This document shows positions 25,468-34,219 of a stretch of 64,000 nt of DNA, in pieces (within the stretch, counting starts at the first letter, position 1; each line of letters opens with the position of its first letter). The notes below the pieces were generated by a model. That model searched no databases. It saw nothing but the letters and a program-made list of their open reading frames with translations, and was not told the DNA's origin. A program made the position numbers and the translations under genes. This DNA is from JBCCDY01 sp039030555 (GTDB lineage: Bacteria; Bacteroidota; Bacteroidia; Cytophagales; Cyclobacteriaceae): assembly GCA_039030555.1 (NCBI GenBank), contig JBCCDY010000006.1:62001-126000 (forward strand), given 5' to 3'.

Positions 25468-25475
25468 CAAATGTA
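25468..25475 (-). promoter_or_regulatory. Candidate -7 box of the rhodanese-GNAT promoter
   Basis: The minus strand reads TACATTTG, an exact match to TAnnTTTG, 22 bp before the rhodanese ATG. A TTTG -33 element at the standard spacing was not found. Confidence 0.45.
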
Positions 25476-25525
25476 GATCTCAGATACATTTCTATTTGCA
25501 CTAATTGACTGAAAGACATTGAACT

Positions 25526-25548
25526 TAAGCTGAAAAAAATTCAGCTTA
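25526..25548. promoter_or_regulatory. Dyad between rhodanese and LysR genes, candidate LysR site
   Basis: TAAGCTGAA (25526-25534), five A residues, then TTCAGCTTA (25540-25548) make a perfect 9-bp inverted repeat. It lies 32 bp before the LysR start and about 50 bp upstream of the rhodanese -7 box, where LysR-type activators usually bind. Confidence 0.55.
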
Positions 25549-25567
25549 TCAAGTGCATATTATATAA

Positions 25568-25575
25568 TAGTTTTG
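25568..25575 (+). promoter_or_regulatory. Candidate -7 box of the LysR gene promoter
   Basis: TAGTTTTG matches TAnnTTTG exactly. The LysR ATG begins 5 bp later, implying a leaderless or almost leaderless transcript. The dyad just upstream would overlap the -33 region, which fits autorepression. Confidence 0.5.
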
Positions 25576-25580
25576 CCCGT

Positions 25581-26477
25581 ATGGAAATCAAATATTTCAG
25601 GCTTATAAAAACTATTGCGGATGAAGGAAGTATCGCCAATTCTTCGGAAAGGCTTTTCTTGACACAATCGGCTTTAAGTCATCAATTAAGAGAGCTTGAG
25701 CAACAATTGGGCTTCAAAGTATTCTTTCGCAAAAGAAATAAATGGGAACTAACAGATGAGGGAAAGGAACTTTATCAATTAGGAGAACATATTCTATCTC
25801 AGCTTGAAAAAGGATTCGATCGGATTAAAGGTATAAAAGAAGGATCGTCTGGCAATATCAAAATAAGTACGGAATGTTACTCATTCTACCAAGGTCTTCC
25901 TTCATTCATCCAGAAAATGGGGATTCTATATCCGGAAATCGAAGTGGATCTGATTTTGGAGGCTACTCATCAACCCGTTTCAAAGATTTTATCTAATGAA
26001 ATCGATATTGCACTCGTTACGCAAGATCCCAAAAATCAATCCCTGCAAAGTGTTGAGATATTTGAAGACGAAATAGTAGCCGTTTCTCACACTGAAAGTT
26101 CTTTGTCCAATGCTGAATACCTGGAATCAAATCACTTTTTGAGCGCCAACTTGATTATCCATTCATTCCCTTTGGAAACGGTGTCTGTCTATCAACATTT
26201 TCTAAAACCCAATAACATCATTCCTTCGAAAATAACAGCTATACCCTTAACAGAGATAGCCCTCGAACTTGTAGGCTCCAATATGGGAATTATATGTATG
26301 CCAAAATGGGCATTGAAATCATTTAACGTCCCCGATAATATAGTATTTAAACCTATTGGAGTGAATGGGTTAAAAAGAACTCATCGTTTGGTTTATCGAA
26401 AATCAGATAAGCAACGAAAGTATATCAAAGACTTCGTTTCAAACTTTCAAGAGGAATTTTCAGATTTCACCTGGTAG
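25581..26477 (+). CDS. LysR-family transcriptional regulator
   Basis: At 298 residues this is a normal-length LysR protein. The N-terminal winged helix-turn-helix is clear: FRLIKTIADEGSIANSSERL followed by FLTQSALSHQLRELEQQLG and VFFRKRNKWELTDEGKEL. The effector domain (about 90-295) is a periplasmic-binding-like fold with EIDIALVTQDP as the usual motif. It stands divergent from a rhodanese-GNAT pair with a perfect dyad in between, so those genes are the probable targets. Weak similarity to MetR-type regulators is possible given the sulfur context, but this is speculative. Confidence 0.93.
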   Translation: MEIKYFRLIKTIADEGSIANSSERLFLTQSALSHQLRELEQQLGFKVFFRKRNKWELTDEGKELYQLGEHILSQLEKGFDRIKGIKEGSSGNIKISTECYSFYQGLPSFIQKMGILYPEIEVDLILEATHQPVSKILSNEIDIALVTQDPKNQSLQSVEIFEDEIVAVSHTESSLSNAEYLESNHFLSANLIIHSFPLETVSVYQHFLKPNNIIPSKITAIPLTEIALELVGSNMGIICMPKWALKSFNVPDNIVFKPIGVNGLKRTHRLVYRKSDKQRKYIKDFVSNFQEEFSDFTW

Positions 26478-26499
26478 ATAAACGCTTATTAAGCCGAGT

Positions 26500-26539
26500 T
26501 ATAAAGAAAACATCACACAACCCGAGCGGCTCTGTGATG
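26500..26539 (-). terminator. Terminator of the M1 peptidase gene, in the convergent gap with LysR
   Basis: CATCACA (26511-26517) pairs with TGTGATG (26533-26539), with an inner GAGC/GCTC pairing in the loop. On the minus strand the stem is followed by TTTTCTTTAT, so it should terminate the peptidase transcript; the plus side has only CTTCTT and is weaker. Confidence 0.6.
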
Positions 26540-26561
26540 CTTCTTAAATGTTTACAACGAG

Positions 26562-28406
26562 CTAATCAAAAGTGGGCTTTGTATACTTTTCTAATTCCAT
26601 TTTATTATTAGAAAGATCTACATCAGCTAGCCTTCCACTCGGATCTATTTCAACTGATTTTATTTCGGAGGCAGGTCTAGAGACTTCAAATGTATACTCA
26701 GGATATGTCCAGGGCCAATCCGGGAGCAATTCGGCTTCTGTTTCTTTCTCACCTCTCATAATTCTCAGAGGAGCATAAAGCATTTCTTTAGAACCGTCAT
26801 TAAAGGTGAGTTCAATATCTATCGGGGCAATGCCTTCCCCTTCTCTAACCAGGGTAATAAAGGTTTTTTCTCCTACGCCAATTACGTTTCCTACTTCATA
26901 ATCAATAGTTTTAGTTGTTCCTACCCACATTTCTGTATACCAGTGTAATTCCATTCCCGATACTTCTTCCATCACTTTTATGAAGTCATTCGGAGTTGGA
27001 TGCTTAAAGCTCCACTGGTCAAAGTATTCTAACATACCTTTTTTGAACGCTTCTTCGCCAATGACATACTCCAATTGCTTCAGGAAAACACAACCTTTTA
27101 TATAAGCACCCAGGCCATATGCAAAGTTGGTATTGTAATGGTCACTATGTGTGGTTAAAGGCTCTTCTTTTCCACTTAGGGCCAGTCTTCTGTAACCTCT
27201 GTATTCACCTGAATGCGCATTGTAGCTACTATCAGGATGGTTCAAAAACTTAGTCGTTTCATTTTCGGCAAAGGACGTAAAACCTTCATCCATCCAAGCA
27301 TAAAGGCTTTCGTTAGTGGCAAGCATCATTTGATACCAGCTATGTACCATTTCATGGACAGTCACACCAATAAGACTCTTCATATTTCTATGGCCTGTTA
27401 TTAGAGTCGCCATAGGATACTCCATTCCTCCATCTCCTCCCTGTATGACGGAATACTGCTTATAAGGATACTTCCCAAAATTTTCATTGACATATTTGAA
27501 TGCATTAGAGGTGATCTCAGGTAGTTTTTCCCAGTTTTCTACTAAGGTATCCGACTGATAAAAAAAATGGAGGGTCGTTCCTAATCCAGTATCAATTTTT
27601 GTGTGCGTGTAATCCGGGTCTGCCGCCCACATGAAATCAATTACATTTGGTGCTTCAAACTCCCAAGTCAGTTTAGAGCCTTTCTTATGCTCAACTTCTT
27701 TATCTCCATCCTGATATCCATGCCCTATCTCATCGGCATTTTGTAGATAGCCTGTTCCAGCAACAGTATATTCGGAAGGGATAGTAATATTCACATTGAA
27801 GTCTCCCCAAATTCCATGAAATTCTCTTCCAATATATGGGTTAGGGTTCCAGCCTTGATAATCATATTCTGAAAGCTTGGGATACCACTGCGACATGGAG
27901 TAGTCAATTCCTTCTTTATTATCTCTTCCAGAGCGCCTGATTTGTAAAGGAACTTGTCCTTCAAAATCCAAAGTGAATTCAACTGTTTTTCCTACCTGGA
28001 TGGGCTTGGGTAATGTTACTATTAAAATGGTTCCTTCCTCTTCTATAGTAGCCTTTTTCCCATCTACTTTAAGATTTTTAACGTGGAGATAGCCTTGCTC
28101 TTCCTCACTAAGTTTAGATATTCGGTCACGTACTCTTCTATCAGGGTCTTCAATATTTCTAGATCTTAGATCCATCATACTTCCAGGCTGAAATGCATTG
28201 AAATACAAGTGGAAGTATGCTTTATTCAGTTCATCAGGTGAATTATTGGTATACTTTATAGTTTGCTTTCCAGTATACTGATGGATTTCGGTATTGAGTT
28301 CTACATCAATTTTATAATCAGCACGTTGCTGCCAGTAAGTTCTCTGAGCTAATGAGAAATTGATACAAAAAAATGATATAAATAAGATTATGATTAATGA
28401 TCGCAT
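26562..28406 (-). CDS. Exported M1-family metallopeptidase
   Basis: From ATG 28406 the protein has 614 residues and a signal peptide (MRSLIIILFISFFCINFSLA). Three upstream codons starting at 28415 are also possible. The N-terminal beta-saddle domain is followed by a gluzincin catalytic domain with HEMVHSW and, 18 residues later, the third zinc ligand Glu in WMDEGFTSFAE. The GGMEYPM exopeptidase-like motif reads GGDGGMEYP, a variant of GAMEN, so amino-terminal specificity may differ from classical aminopeptidase N. It is likely periplasmic or surface-bound and cleaves peptides. It is a single gene with its own terminator, divergent from the phosphatase gene. Confidence 0.93.
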   Translation of the reverse strand: MRSLIIILFISFFCINFSLAQRTYWQQRADYKIDVELNTEIHQYTGKQTIKYTNNSPDELNKAYFHLYFNAFQPGSMMDLRSRNIEDPDRRVRDRISKLSEEEQGYLHVKNLKVDGKKATIEEEGTILIVTLPKPIQVGKTVEFTLDFEGQVPLQIRRSGRDNKEGIDYSMSQWYPKLSEYDYQGWNPNPYIGREFHGIWGDFNVNITIPSEYTVAGTGYLQNADEIGHGYQDGDKEVEHKKGSKLTWEFEAPNVIDFMWAADPDYTHTKIDTGLGTTLHFFYQSDTLVENWEKLPEITSNAFKYVNENFGKYPYKQYSVIQGGDGGMEYPMATLITGHRNMKSLIGVTVHEMVHSWYQMMLATNESLYAWMDEGFTSFAENETTKFLNHPDSSYNAHSGEYRGYRRLALSGKEEPLTTHSDHYNTNFAYGLGAYIKGCVFLKQLEYVIGEEAFKKGMLEYFDQWSFKHPTPNDFIKVMEEVSGMELHWYTEMWVGTTKTIDYEVGNVIGVGEKTFITLVREGEGIAPIDIELTFNDGSKEMLYAPLRIMRGEKETEAELLPDWPWTYPEYTFEVSRPASEIKSVEIDPSGRLADVDLSNNKMELEKYTKPTFD

Positions 28407-28582
28407 ATAAAACATCAGGTTATAATTAAAGAAGTTAAAGATTGAAAATTATACTGTTAAAACTGTTAAATAATTGATCGAAGGCGTAAAGAAGCATTCC
28501 AATGGTGCATTTTTTTTCACGTAAAATTAAAACTGCAATAAAATCTGATTAATTTGTTAAAAAACTAACCAGCCTAAAAAAC

Positions 28583-30340
28583 TTGCTATATAGATTTGCT
28601 TTAACAACTGTATTAAGTTGTGCACTGATTCTAATATCTAAGGCGCAACAGATCCAAGATACAGAAGCTTTCAAAAAAGGGGCTGAAACTTTGTATGAAA
28701 ACAATCAGCTCAATGAGGCGCAAGACCGCTATAATAAATTAGGGTATTTCTTTTGGCAGAACGGGAATTCAGACAAGGCGATTAAAAGCTTCGAAAGGTC
28801 CATAGAAATAAACAAGGAACTAGGTAACAAAAATGCTATAAATGGTATTCAAACGAATCTTGCATTAATCTATAATGAAAATCAACAATACGACAAAGGT
28901 CTAAATTATCTTGAAGAGACCCTGGAGTTCGCGCGATCAAGCGGTAATAAAATCAATGAAGTTTCGTCTTTAATAAATATATCCACTGCCCAGCGATTAA
29001 AAGGCGATATACAAAGTTCTATTGAAAGTGCCCTTCAGGCAGAATCACTTTCGCGAGAAATTCAGAATCGTGAGCTCCTAAAGCAAAGCTATGGCCTTTT
29101 AGCAGAGAATTATGAAAGCGTTGGAGACTCCGAAAATGCTATAAAGTATTTCAACCTATACACCACTTTTGAAAGGGAAGAACAAAAGCAGCTCGAGCAA
29201 AAAACCAAACAGGAAATTGCTTCTGTGCGAGAAGAAGCAAAAATTATTCAGGAACAGGCCAAAGAAAAAATAGAAGAGGTACAACAGGAAACCCGTAAGA
29301 AAGAGATTCAAATAGACTCTCTTCAGAGAATCGAGGAGCTACTTGAGCAGACCTTAAAAGAAAGGGAAAGCAGACTTAATTCAGAAGAAAGGCTTTTGCA
29401 TATATCCGTACTGGCTCTTTTATTGGCGACAGCTTTCGGAATATATCTTTGGTTTAATTTCAAAAAGAATAAAAGAATATCTAAAGCTTTAGGAAAGAAA
29501 AATGAGAAGATAGAAGCAGCCCACGAAGAAATTCAAAAGGTTAATGAACAAATCTTCAGTAGTATTAACTATGCGAGTAGAATTCAAAACTCCATCTTAC
29601 CTAGAAAAGAGGAGATCGAAAAAACACTTCCTGAATCGTTCATTTTATATAAGCCCCGTGATATTGTTAGCGGAGACTTTTATTGGTATAACTACATAGA
29701 GCCAACAAGCAATTCATTCAAAAAAACGGACCCAAAGACGGTTATAGCGGCTGTTGATTGTACAGGTCACGGAATACCAGGAGCCTTCATGAGTATGGTT
29801 GGGAGCTCATTACTCAACCGGATAGTGAGTGTGAAAGGGATAACATCTCCCGAAAACATATTAAACGAATTGCACTCCGGAATAAAATACGAGCTACAGC
29901 AGGATAAAAACGAAAGTAAAGATGGAATGGACCTGGCTTTATGCACTATAAACCACAATAGTAAAACCATCGAGTTTGCAGGTGCTAAAAATCCGTTGGT
30001 ATATATCACAAACAATGAAATGCACCAAATAAAAGGAGATAAATTTGGAATAGGAGGAACTGATCTCAAACGGAACTCAAACAGACCAAAGTACACCAAA
30101 CATATTATTAAATATGAATCCCCGATTTGCTTATACTTATTTTCAGATGGCTTTCAGGATCAGTTTGGAGGTCCGGAAGAGCGTAAGTACATGATAAAAA
30201 GATTGAAAAAACTATTACTAGAAATACATCCAAAGCCTGTTGAAGAGCAGTACAAAATTTTAAATACTGAATTTGAAGAGTGGAAAGGAAATTCTCAAAA
30301 ACAGATAGATGATGTACTCTTAATTGGAATTAAACTTTAG
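28583..30340 (+). CDS. TPR sensor with SpoIIE/PP2C-type phosphatase domain (TTG start)
   Basis: 585 residues from TTG 28583; the next upstream in-frame stop leaves no other start. A signal peptide (LYRFALTTVLSCALILISKA) is followed by TPR helices (about residues 30-200), a long coiled coil (205-265), a membrane segment (LHISVLALLLATAFGIYLWF, about 272-291), a second coil and a cytosolic SpoIIE-type PP2C domain (about 330-585: VSGDFYWY, AAVDCTGHGIPGAFMSMVG, GMDLALCTI, FSDGFQDQFGG). The Asp residues for metal binding are present. Such proteins sense periplasmic or extracytoplasmic signals and dephosphorylate Ser/Thr on anti-sigma-antagonist-type partners, none of which is in the window. It is 21 bp upstream of an OmpL47-repeat gene, so the two are an operon. 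Confidence 0.93.
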   Translation: MLYRFALTTVLSCALILISKAQQIQDTEAFKKGAETLYENNQLNEAQDRYNKLGYFFWQNGNSDKAIKSFERSIEINKELGNKNAINGIQTNLALIYNENQQYDKGLNYLEETLEFARSSGNKINEVSSLINISTAQRLKGDIQSSIESALQAESLSREIQNRELLKQSYGLLAENYESVGDSENAIKYFNLYTTFEREEQKQLEQKTKQEIASVREEAKIIQEQAKEKIEEVQQETRKKEIQIDSLQRIEELLEQTLKERESRLNSEERLLHISVLALLLATAFGIYLWFNFKKNKRISKALGKKNEKIEAAHEEIQKVNEQIFSSINYASRIQNSILPRKEEIEKTLPESFILYKPRDIVSGDFYWYNYIEPTSNSFKKTDPKTVIAAVDCTGHGIPGAFMSMVGSSLLNRIVSVKGITSPENILNELHSGIKYELQQDKNESKDGMDLALCTINHNSKTIEFAGAKNPLVYITNNEMHQIKGDKFGIGGTDLKRNSNRPKYTKHIIKYESPICLYLFSDGFQDQFGGPEERKYMIKRLKKLLLEIHPKPVEEQYKILNTEFEEWKGNSQKQIDDVLLIGIKL

Positions 30341-30361
30341 CACTACCAAACAACTACCCTA

Positions 30362-32098
30362 ATGAGACTTCTTAAAATAGCCGTCGTACTGATCCTCTCT
30401 CTGAATTTTAGAATTACTGCTCAAGAACCTAATCAACATGAGAAGAAATGGCATGTCGATGAAGAGGGAGAAATATATTGGAACAAATCCTTGCCCGTTT
30501 ATATTCAATTGAGCTCTGACCCAAGCAAACCGAATGAATCTGTTACATTGGAAAGCAAAGACTTTGCTGAATATACTGAACCCTACTATTTTGATACTGA
30601 AGGCCCCAACTTTATTCGAACCAGATGGGCTGTAGATAAAGAAACTGGTAAAACCATTTATCCTAAAGTAGAGGTATTATGGAAAGTATACTCCGATGGC
30701 GAGCCTCCGGTAACACAAATTAGATATGGTGTAGAGGATTCTTATAAATCTAAAGAGAGTATCTATTCCGGAAAGCAGATCATCAGTTTTGAAGCAACTG
30801 ACAGGTACGCAGGAATCGACAAGATATTTTATAGTCTCGATGAAACCTCTTTTAAAGAATTCACAGAGCCGATTAAGTTGGATCAAGAAAAGCAATATGT
30901 AGTCAAGTATTATGCGGTAGATAAGGTTGGGAATGCGGAAGAAATCAATGAAAGATCTATTACCTACGATTTCTCCCCTCCTGTTACAGAACATACGTTG
31001 GAAGGAAAATCCGAAGGAAATGTTATTTCACCAAAGACCAAAGTGAAACTGACAAGTAAAGATGAGCTTTCCGGAGTAGAACGAATAAAGTGGAAAATTG
31101 ACGATGGGAGGGAGTATAATTATGCATACCCTTTGGACTTAGCCTACCTTAAAGAAGGAGAACACACATTAATATATTATGCTACAGACCATGTGAAAAA
31201 TACGGAGGAAGAGAAAAAATTTGTCTTTTATATGGATAAATCTGCTCCCTTAGTTTCTTCTGATATTACTGGCGATTCATTTGTGGTAAACGGGAAAAAA
31301 TTCAGTTCGGGAAGGTCACAGTTTAAACTCGTAGCAGTAGATAATAAAGCAGGTGTTGAAGAAGTTTTCTATTCGTTAAACGGTAGAGACTATACTAAGT
31401 ATGATGGGCCATTTAACTTAACAGGAGATAATGGTAACCGATACATAAGGTACTATGTTGTCGATAAGGTAGGTAACTCTAATAAGAATTCTGCGCGCAC
31501 TGGCAGCACTGGTAATTTAGTAGGCTCATATCTTGACTTAAAGGGTCCAACCATCAGTCATAAATTTATAGGAGCTCAATTTCTTAAACACGACACCGTA
31601 TATATAAGTAATAAAACAAAAATACAGATCAGTGGCTACGATACTGAATCCGGACTAAGTCATATTGATTATAAAATCAATCAGAAAGATTACACTAATT
31701 ACAAAGAGCCATTTACAGTTGATGAAGAAGGGCCTAAACAAATAGAGGTATCTGCTTACGACAATGTGATCAATGTGAATAAAAAGGACTTCAGTTTTGT
31801 AGTTGATAATACAGGGCCTAAAATAACAACTACGCTTAGCATTGAACCGGAAGGTACCCAAACCGTAGATGGGCAGGAATACAAAGTTTATTCCGACAAA
31901 GTGGCCCTATTTATTTCTGCCGTAGATGATCGTACCGGTTACAACAAAATCTACTACTCCTTCGGGAACGGTCCGGAAAAATTATATACCGGACCCATCA
32001 AGGGTTTTAAAAGGGACGCAAACATAGAAGTTAATGTTAGAGCTACTGACTTTCTTAATAACGAAGAGACCGGGAAGGCTTATTTTCGAGTGGAATAG
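30362..32098 (+). CDS. Exported OmpL47-type repeat protein
   Basis: The 578-residue protein has a signal peptide (MRLLKIAVVLILSLNFRITA) and no membrane segment or T9SS tail. Five to six beta-sandwich repeats of about 90-105 residues follow. Each has the pattern 'D..SG...I.YS.D...F..Y..P......G....I.YYA.D..GN', for example YAGIDKIFYSLDETSFKEFT and YYAVDKVGNAEEI. This is the OmpL47-type or bacterial Ig-like repeat. Function is unknown; such domains usually bind matrix or sugar ligands on the surface. Co-transcription with the TPR/SpoIIE phosphatase hints that it may be the sensor's extracytoplasmic partner (inference). It converges with the next gene with only 4 bp between stops. Confidence 0.85.
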   Translation: MRLLKIAVVLILSLNFRITAQEPNQHEKKWHVDEEGEIYWNKSLPVYIQLSSDPSKPNESVTLESKDFAEYTEPYYFDTEGPNFIRTRWAVDKETGKTIYPKVEVLWKVYSDGEPPVTQIRYGVEDSYKSKESIYSGKQIISFEATDRYAGIDKIFYSLDETSFKEFTEPIKLDQEKQYVVKYYAVDKVGNAEEINERSITYDFSPPVTEHTLEGKSEGNVISPKTKVKLTSKDELSGVERIKWKIDDGREYNYAYPLDLAYLKEGEHTLIYYATDHVKNTEEEKKFVFYMDKSAPLVSSDITGDSFVVNGKKFSSGRSQFKLVAVDNKAGVEEVFYSLNGRDYTKYDGPFNLTGDNGNRYIRYYVVDKVGNSNKNSARTGSTGNLVGSYLDLKGPTISHKFIGAQFLKHDTVYISNKTKIQISGYDTESGLSHIDYKINQKDYTNYKEPFTVDEEGPKQIEVSAYDNVINVNKKDFSFVVDNTGPKITTTLSIEPEGTQTVDGQEYKVYSDKVALFISAVDDRTGYNKIYYSFGNGPEKLYTGPIKGFKRDANIEVNVRATDFLNNEETGKAYFRVE

Positions 32099-32102
32099 AC
32101 TA

Positions 32103-33218
32103 TCAAAGTCCAAAAGAATAACCTAAACTGAACCTGAAATATCCGTAAGAAGGTGTTTCAGGTTCCCCTTCTAGCTCTTGGGGGAAATTGTAAATGTAAG
32201 ATGCTAAAAAGTCAAGATCGCCTTTTCTAAAGCTTAAAGGAGCTGCCAAAGAGTAGTTAAGAACAGTAAAGTTGTTTTCCTCGATCGTTTCAAAAAAAAG
32301 AAAAGGGTCTACTAATTGAAATGCAGCTAGGGTAGTAGCACGGCCTAAAATCGATCTCCTTTCCTCCGGATTGAAGTTTCTAAAAAATTCCAAAAACGTT
32401 ATTTCATCTACTCCAATTACTTCCGCAATAAAATCGAGACGTTCATTTCTTGTTAGATTTTCAGTTACGCTTCTTGTTTCATCTGCGAATGATTCTCTAT
32501 TAAAAAATTGATCTACAACCGTTTGATTACCAGTAATCATCGCGACAGAGGGAAGAAACGTTATCTTATCAAACAACCAAAGCTTTGGAAGTTGTATCTC
32601 CGCAGAGATCGAGGGAATAAGACGATTAGCAGTATTAGAACCAAACAGAAATGAGTAATCTATACCAAGAGTGAATGGTTTCCATTCGTAGTAAGTAGAT
32701 AGGTTAATGGAATTGGTCAGGTCATTGAACTCCGGAACTTCAAAGCTGAGACTATCTATACGTGGTACTACTGACTCAGAGGATGATTCATTATAAAAAA
32801 AATGATCATAAGAAATTAGATAACTCCATTTTTCACCTATAAAACCAGAATAGCCTGTAGTGACCGTTGTAAATGAGTAGCTGGGCTCTAAGTCGGAATA
32901 GATATTTCCTGATACTTCAGCGAAAACACCTGATTTATGATAGTATGAGATTGTAGGAATAAACCCATTTTGATTGATATTGAAATCTCTACCTGCCGAT
33001 GATACATCGGTTGAATATGAAAGTCGTAAAGTTAGTTGAGAGCTATAAAGTTTGTCCAGATCATTAATAGATTCAGCTAAAGTGACAAAAAAAGCGGAGT
33101 CTTCAACTAATTGACGCTCAAACTCCAAGAGCTCCAATTTCAGACTATCAGATAAACTTTGTGAGAAGCCATTTATAGTCCAAAACAATAGAATTATGAC
33201 GAATACCGATTTCCACAT
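32103..33218 (-). CDS. Putative outer-membrane beta-barrel protein
   Basis: A 371-residue protein with a signal peptide (MWKSVFVIILLFWTINGFSQ). From about residue 60 it shows many alternating hydrophobic and aromatic strands, and it ends in YFRFSLGYSFGL, whose terminal aromatic pattern is typical of outer-membrane barrels. I recognise no named family. It is the last gene of the ECF sigma cluster, beginning 21 bp after the Spy-like gene, so it may be an envelope component under sigma control. Residues 205-300 hold a helical or soluble insertion (EVIGVDEITFLEFFRNFNPE) that interrupts the strand pattern, perhaps a plug or periplasmic lid. Confidence 0.75.
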   Translation of the reverse strand: MWKSVFVIILLFWTINGFSQSLSDSLKLELLEFERQLVEDSAFFVTLAESINDLDKLYSSQLTLRLSYSTDVSSAGRDFNINQNGFIPTISYYHKSGVFAEVSGNIYSDLEPSYSFTTVTTGYSGFIGEKWSYLISYDHFFYNESSSESVVPRIDSLSFEVPEFNDLTNSINLSTYYEWKPFTLGIDYSFLFGSNTANRLIPSISAEIQLPKLWLFDKITFLPSVAMITGNQTVVDQFFNRESFADETRSVTENLTRNERLDFIAEVIGVDEITFLEFFRNFNPEERRSILGRATTLAAFQLVDPFLFFETIEENNFTVLNYSLAAPLSFRKGDLDFLASYIYNFPQELEGEPETPSYGYFRFSLGYSFGL

Positions 33219-33239
33219 TCTTTACTAGAAAAAACAAAA

Positions 33240-33737
33240 CTAATTGTTTCTTCTATTTCTCAACTGCTCATTTCGTTGTCTTCTTTGATCTTGTGTACGC
33301 TGTTGTTGCAAACGCCGCTGACGTATACGGTCTAGTAGCATCGACCTGAAATCTTCTTCGGCTTGTCTTAAAGACAGAATTTGTTTTGTGCTAATCACCC
33401 CTAAAAGCCTATCGGAATATTCACGTTCAAGGCCGACTTCCTGCTCTTTGAGTTTAAGCCTTAAGTCAAGAAGATTACGCTTTTGTTCTTCCGTTGCATT
33501 TTCAAGATTAACTTTTGATTTAGCCTCAGAAAATTCCCTTCTGAGGCCCTGACGTTTCTCAGTAAACTCTCTGTAGACAGGCCAAAACTTTTCAGCCTTC
33601 TCTGGGGAAAGCCCCAAACGCTCTGTAATCAAAGCAATCTTCGCACTTTCTATTTTTTCTCTGGCTTCTTCACTTTGGGCATAGGCCGCTACCGTAGAAA
33701 AGAGACAAATTGATAGGTTAATTATAAATCGTTTCAT
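33240..33737 (-). CDS. Spy/CpxP-like periplasmic protein of an ECF sigma operon
   Basis: 165 residues with a signal peptide (IINLSICLFSTVAAYAQ) and then an almost wholly alpha-helical, charged body: ITERLGLSPEKAEKFWPVYR is the LTxxQ-like Spy/CpxP type motif variant. The C-terminus is very basic and Gln/Arg-rich (RRLQQQRTQDQRRQRNEQLR). In Bacteroidota this family sits next to ECF sigma genes and is called sensor of ECF-type sigma factor, though the mechanism is not proven. It lies 2 bp after the membrane-anchored gene, and is likely to bind misfolded proteins or metals in the periplasm, as Spy does (inference). Confidence 0.85.
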   Translation of the reverse strand: MKRFIINLSICLFSTVAAYAQSEEAREKIESAKIALITERLGLSPEKAEKFWPVYREFTEKRQGLRREFSEAKSKVNLENATEEQKRNLLDLRLKLKEQEVGLEREYSDRLLGVISTKQILSLRQAEEDFRSMLLDRIRQRRLQQQRTQDQRRQRNEQLRNRRNN

Positions 33738-33739
33738 TT

Positions 33740-34186
33740 TTATAAAATCTCGTTTTCAATATCAAAGTCATTCAAAATATCCTCTATACCCTCTCCCTCG
33801 AAATCTATTCCATCCAAAAGATCTGCATCCGAATGATCAAACTCCATCTCAAGGTTGTTCATCTGAGAAAAATCAATAAGCTCATCGGTGGAAAGATCAG
33901 AAGATTCCAGATAAGCAATCAAATCTTCCGTTTCAATACTGGCGAGAAGCTCTTCGTTCGTAAGCTCGTTGTTATCATTAAAAATAAAGAAAATCAGTAC
34001 TGCCATAGCAGGTATCGCTGCTACGGGCCATCGAACGAAAGTCGGAATCTCCAAAAACCATGTTTTAGGCTTCTGCTCCTCTACCTTACTCATTACTCGA
34101 ACCGGTAAGTCTTCAAAATAGCCATCAGGAGTTCTGTGGATATTAGATTTTTTCAAGCTTTCAATTTGGATTTTCTTCTTTTTCAT
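33740..34186 (-). CDS. Membrane-anchored acidic partner of the ECF sigma factor
   Basis: 148 residues: a basic cytosolic N-terminus of about 50 residues (MKKKKIQIESLKKSNIHRTP), one membrane segment (VRWPVAAIPAMAVLIFFIF, about 50-68), and an extremely acidic extracytoplasmic tail rich in Asp, Glu and Leu. The gene sits between the sigma gene and the Spy-like gene, the place of an anti-sigma factor, and the N-terminal cytosolic part could bind the sigma factor. There is no recognisable zinc-binding ASD motif. The role as anti-sigma is therefore positional inference only. The acidic tail could be the region that meets the basic Spy-like protein. Confidence 0.72.
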   Translation of the reverse strand: MKKKKIQIESLKKSNIHRTPDGYFEDLPVRVMSKVEEQKPKTWFLEIPTFVRWPVAAIPAMAVLIFFIFNDNNELTNEELLASIETEDLIAYLESSDLSTDELIDFSQMNNLEMEFDHSDADLLDGIDFEGEGIEDILNDFDIENEIL

Positions 34187-34219
34187 TTCAATATTTAGAA
34201 CGTTAATCCATTAAATGGT

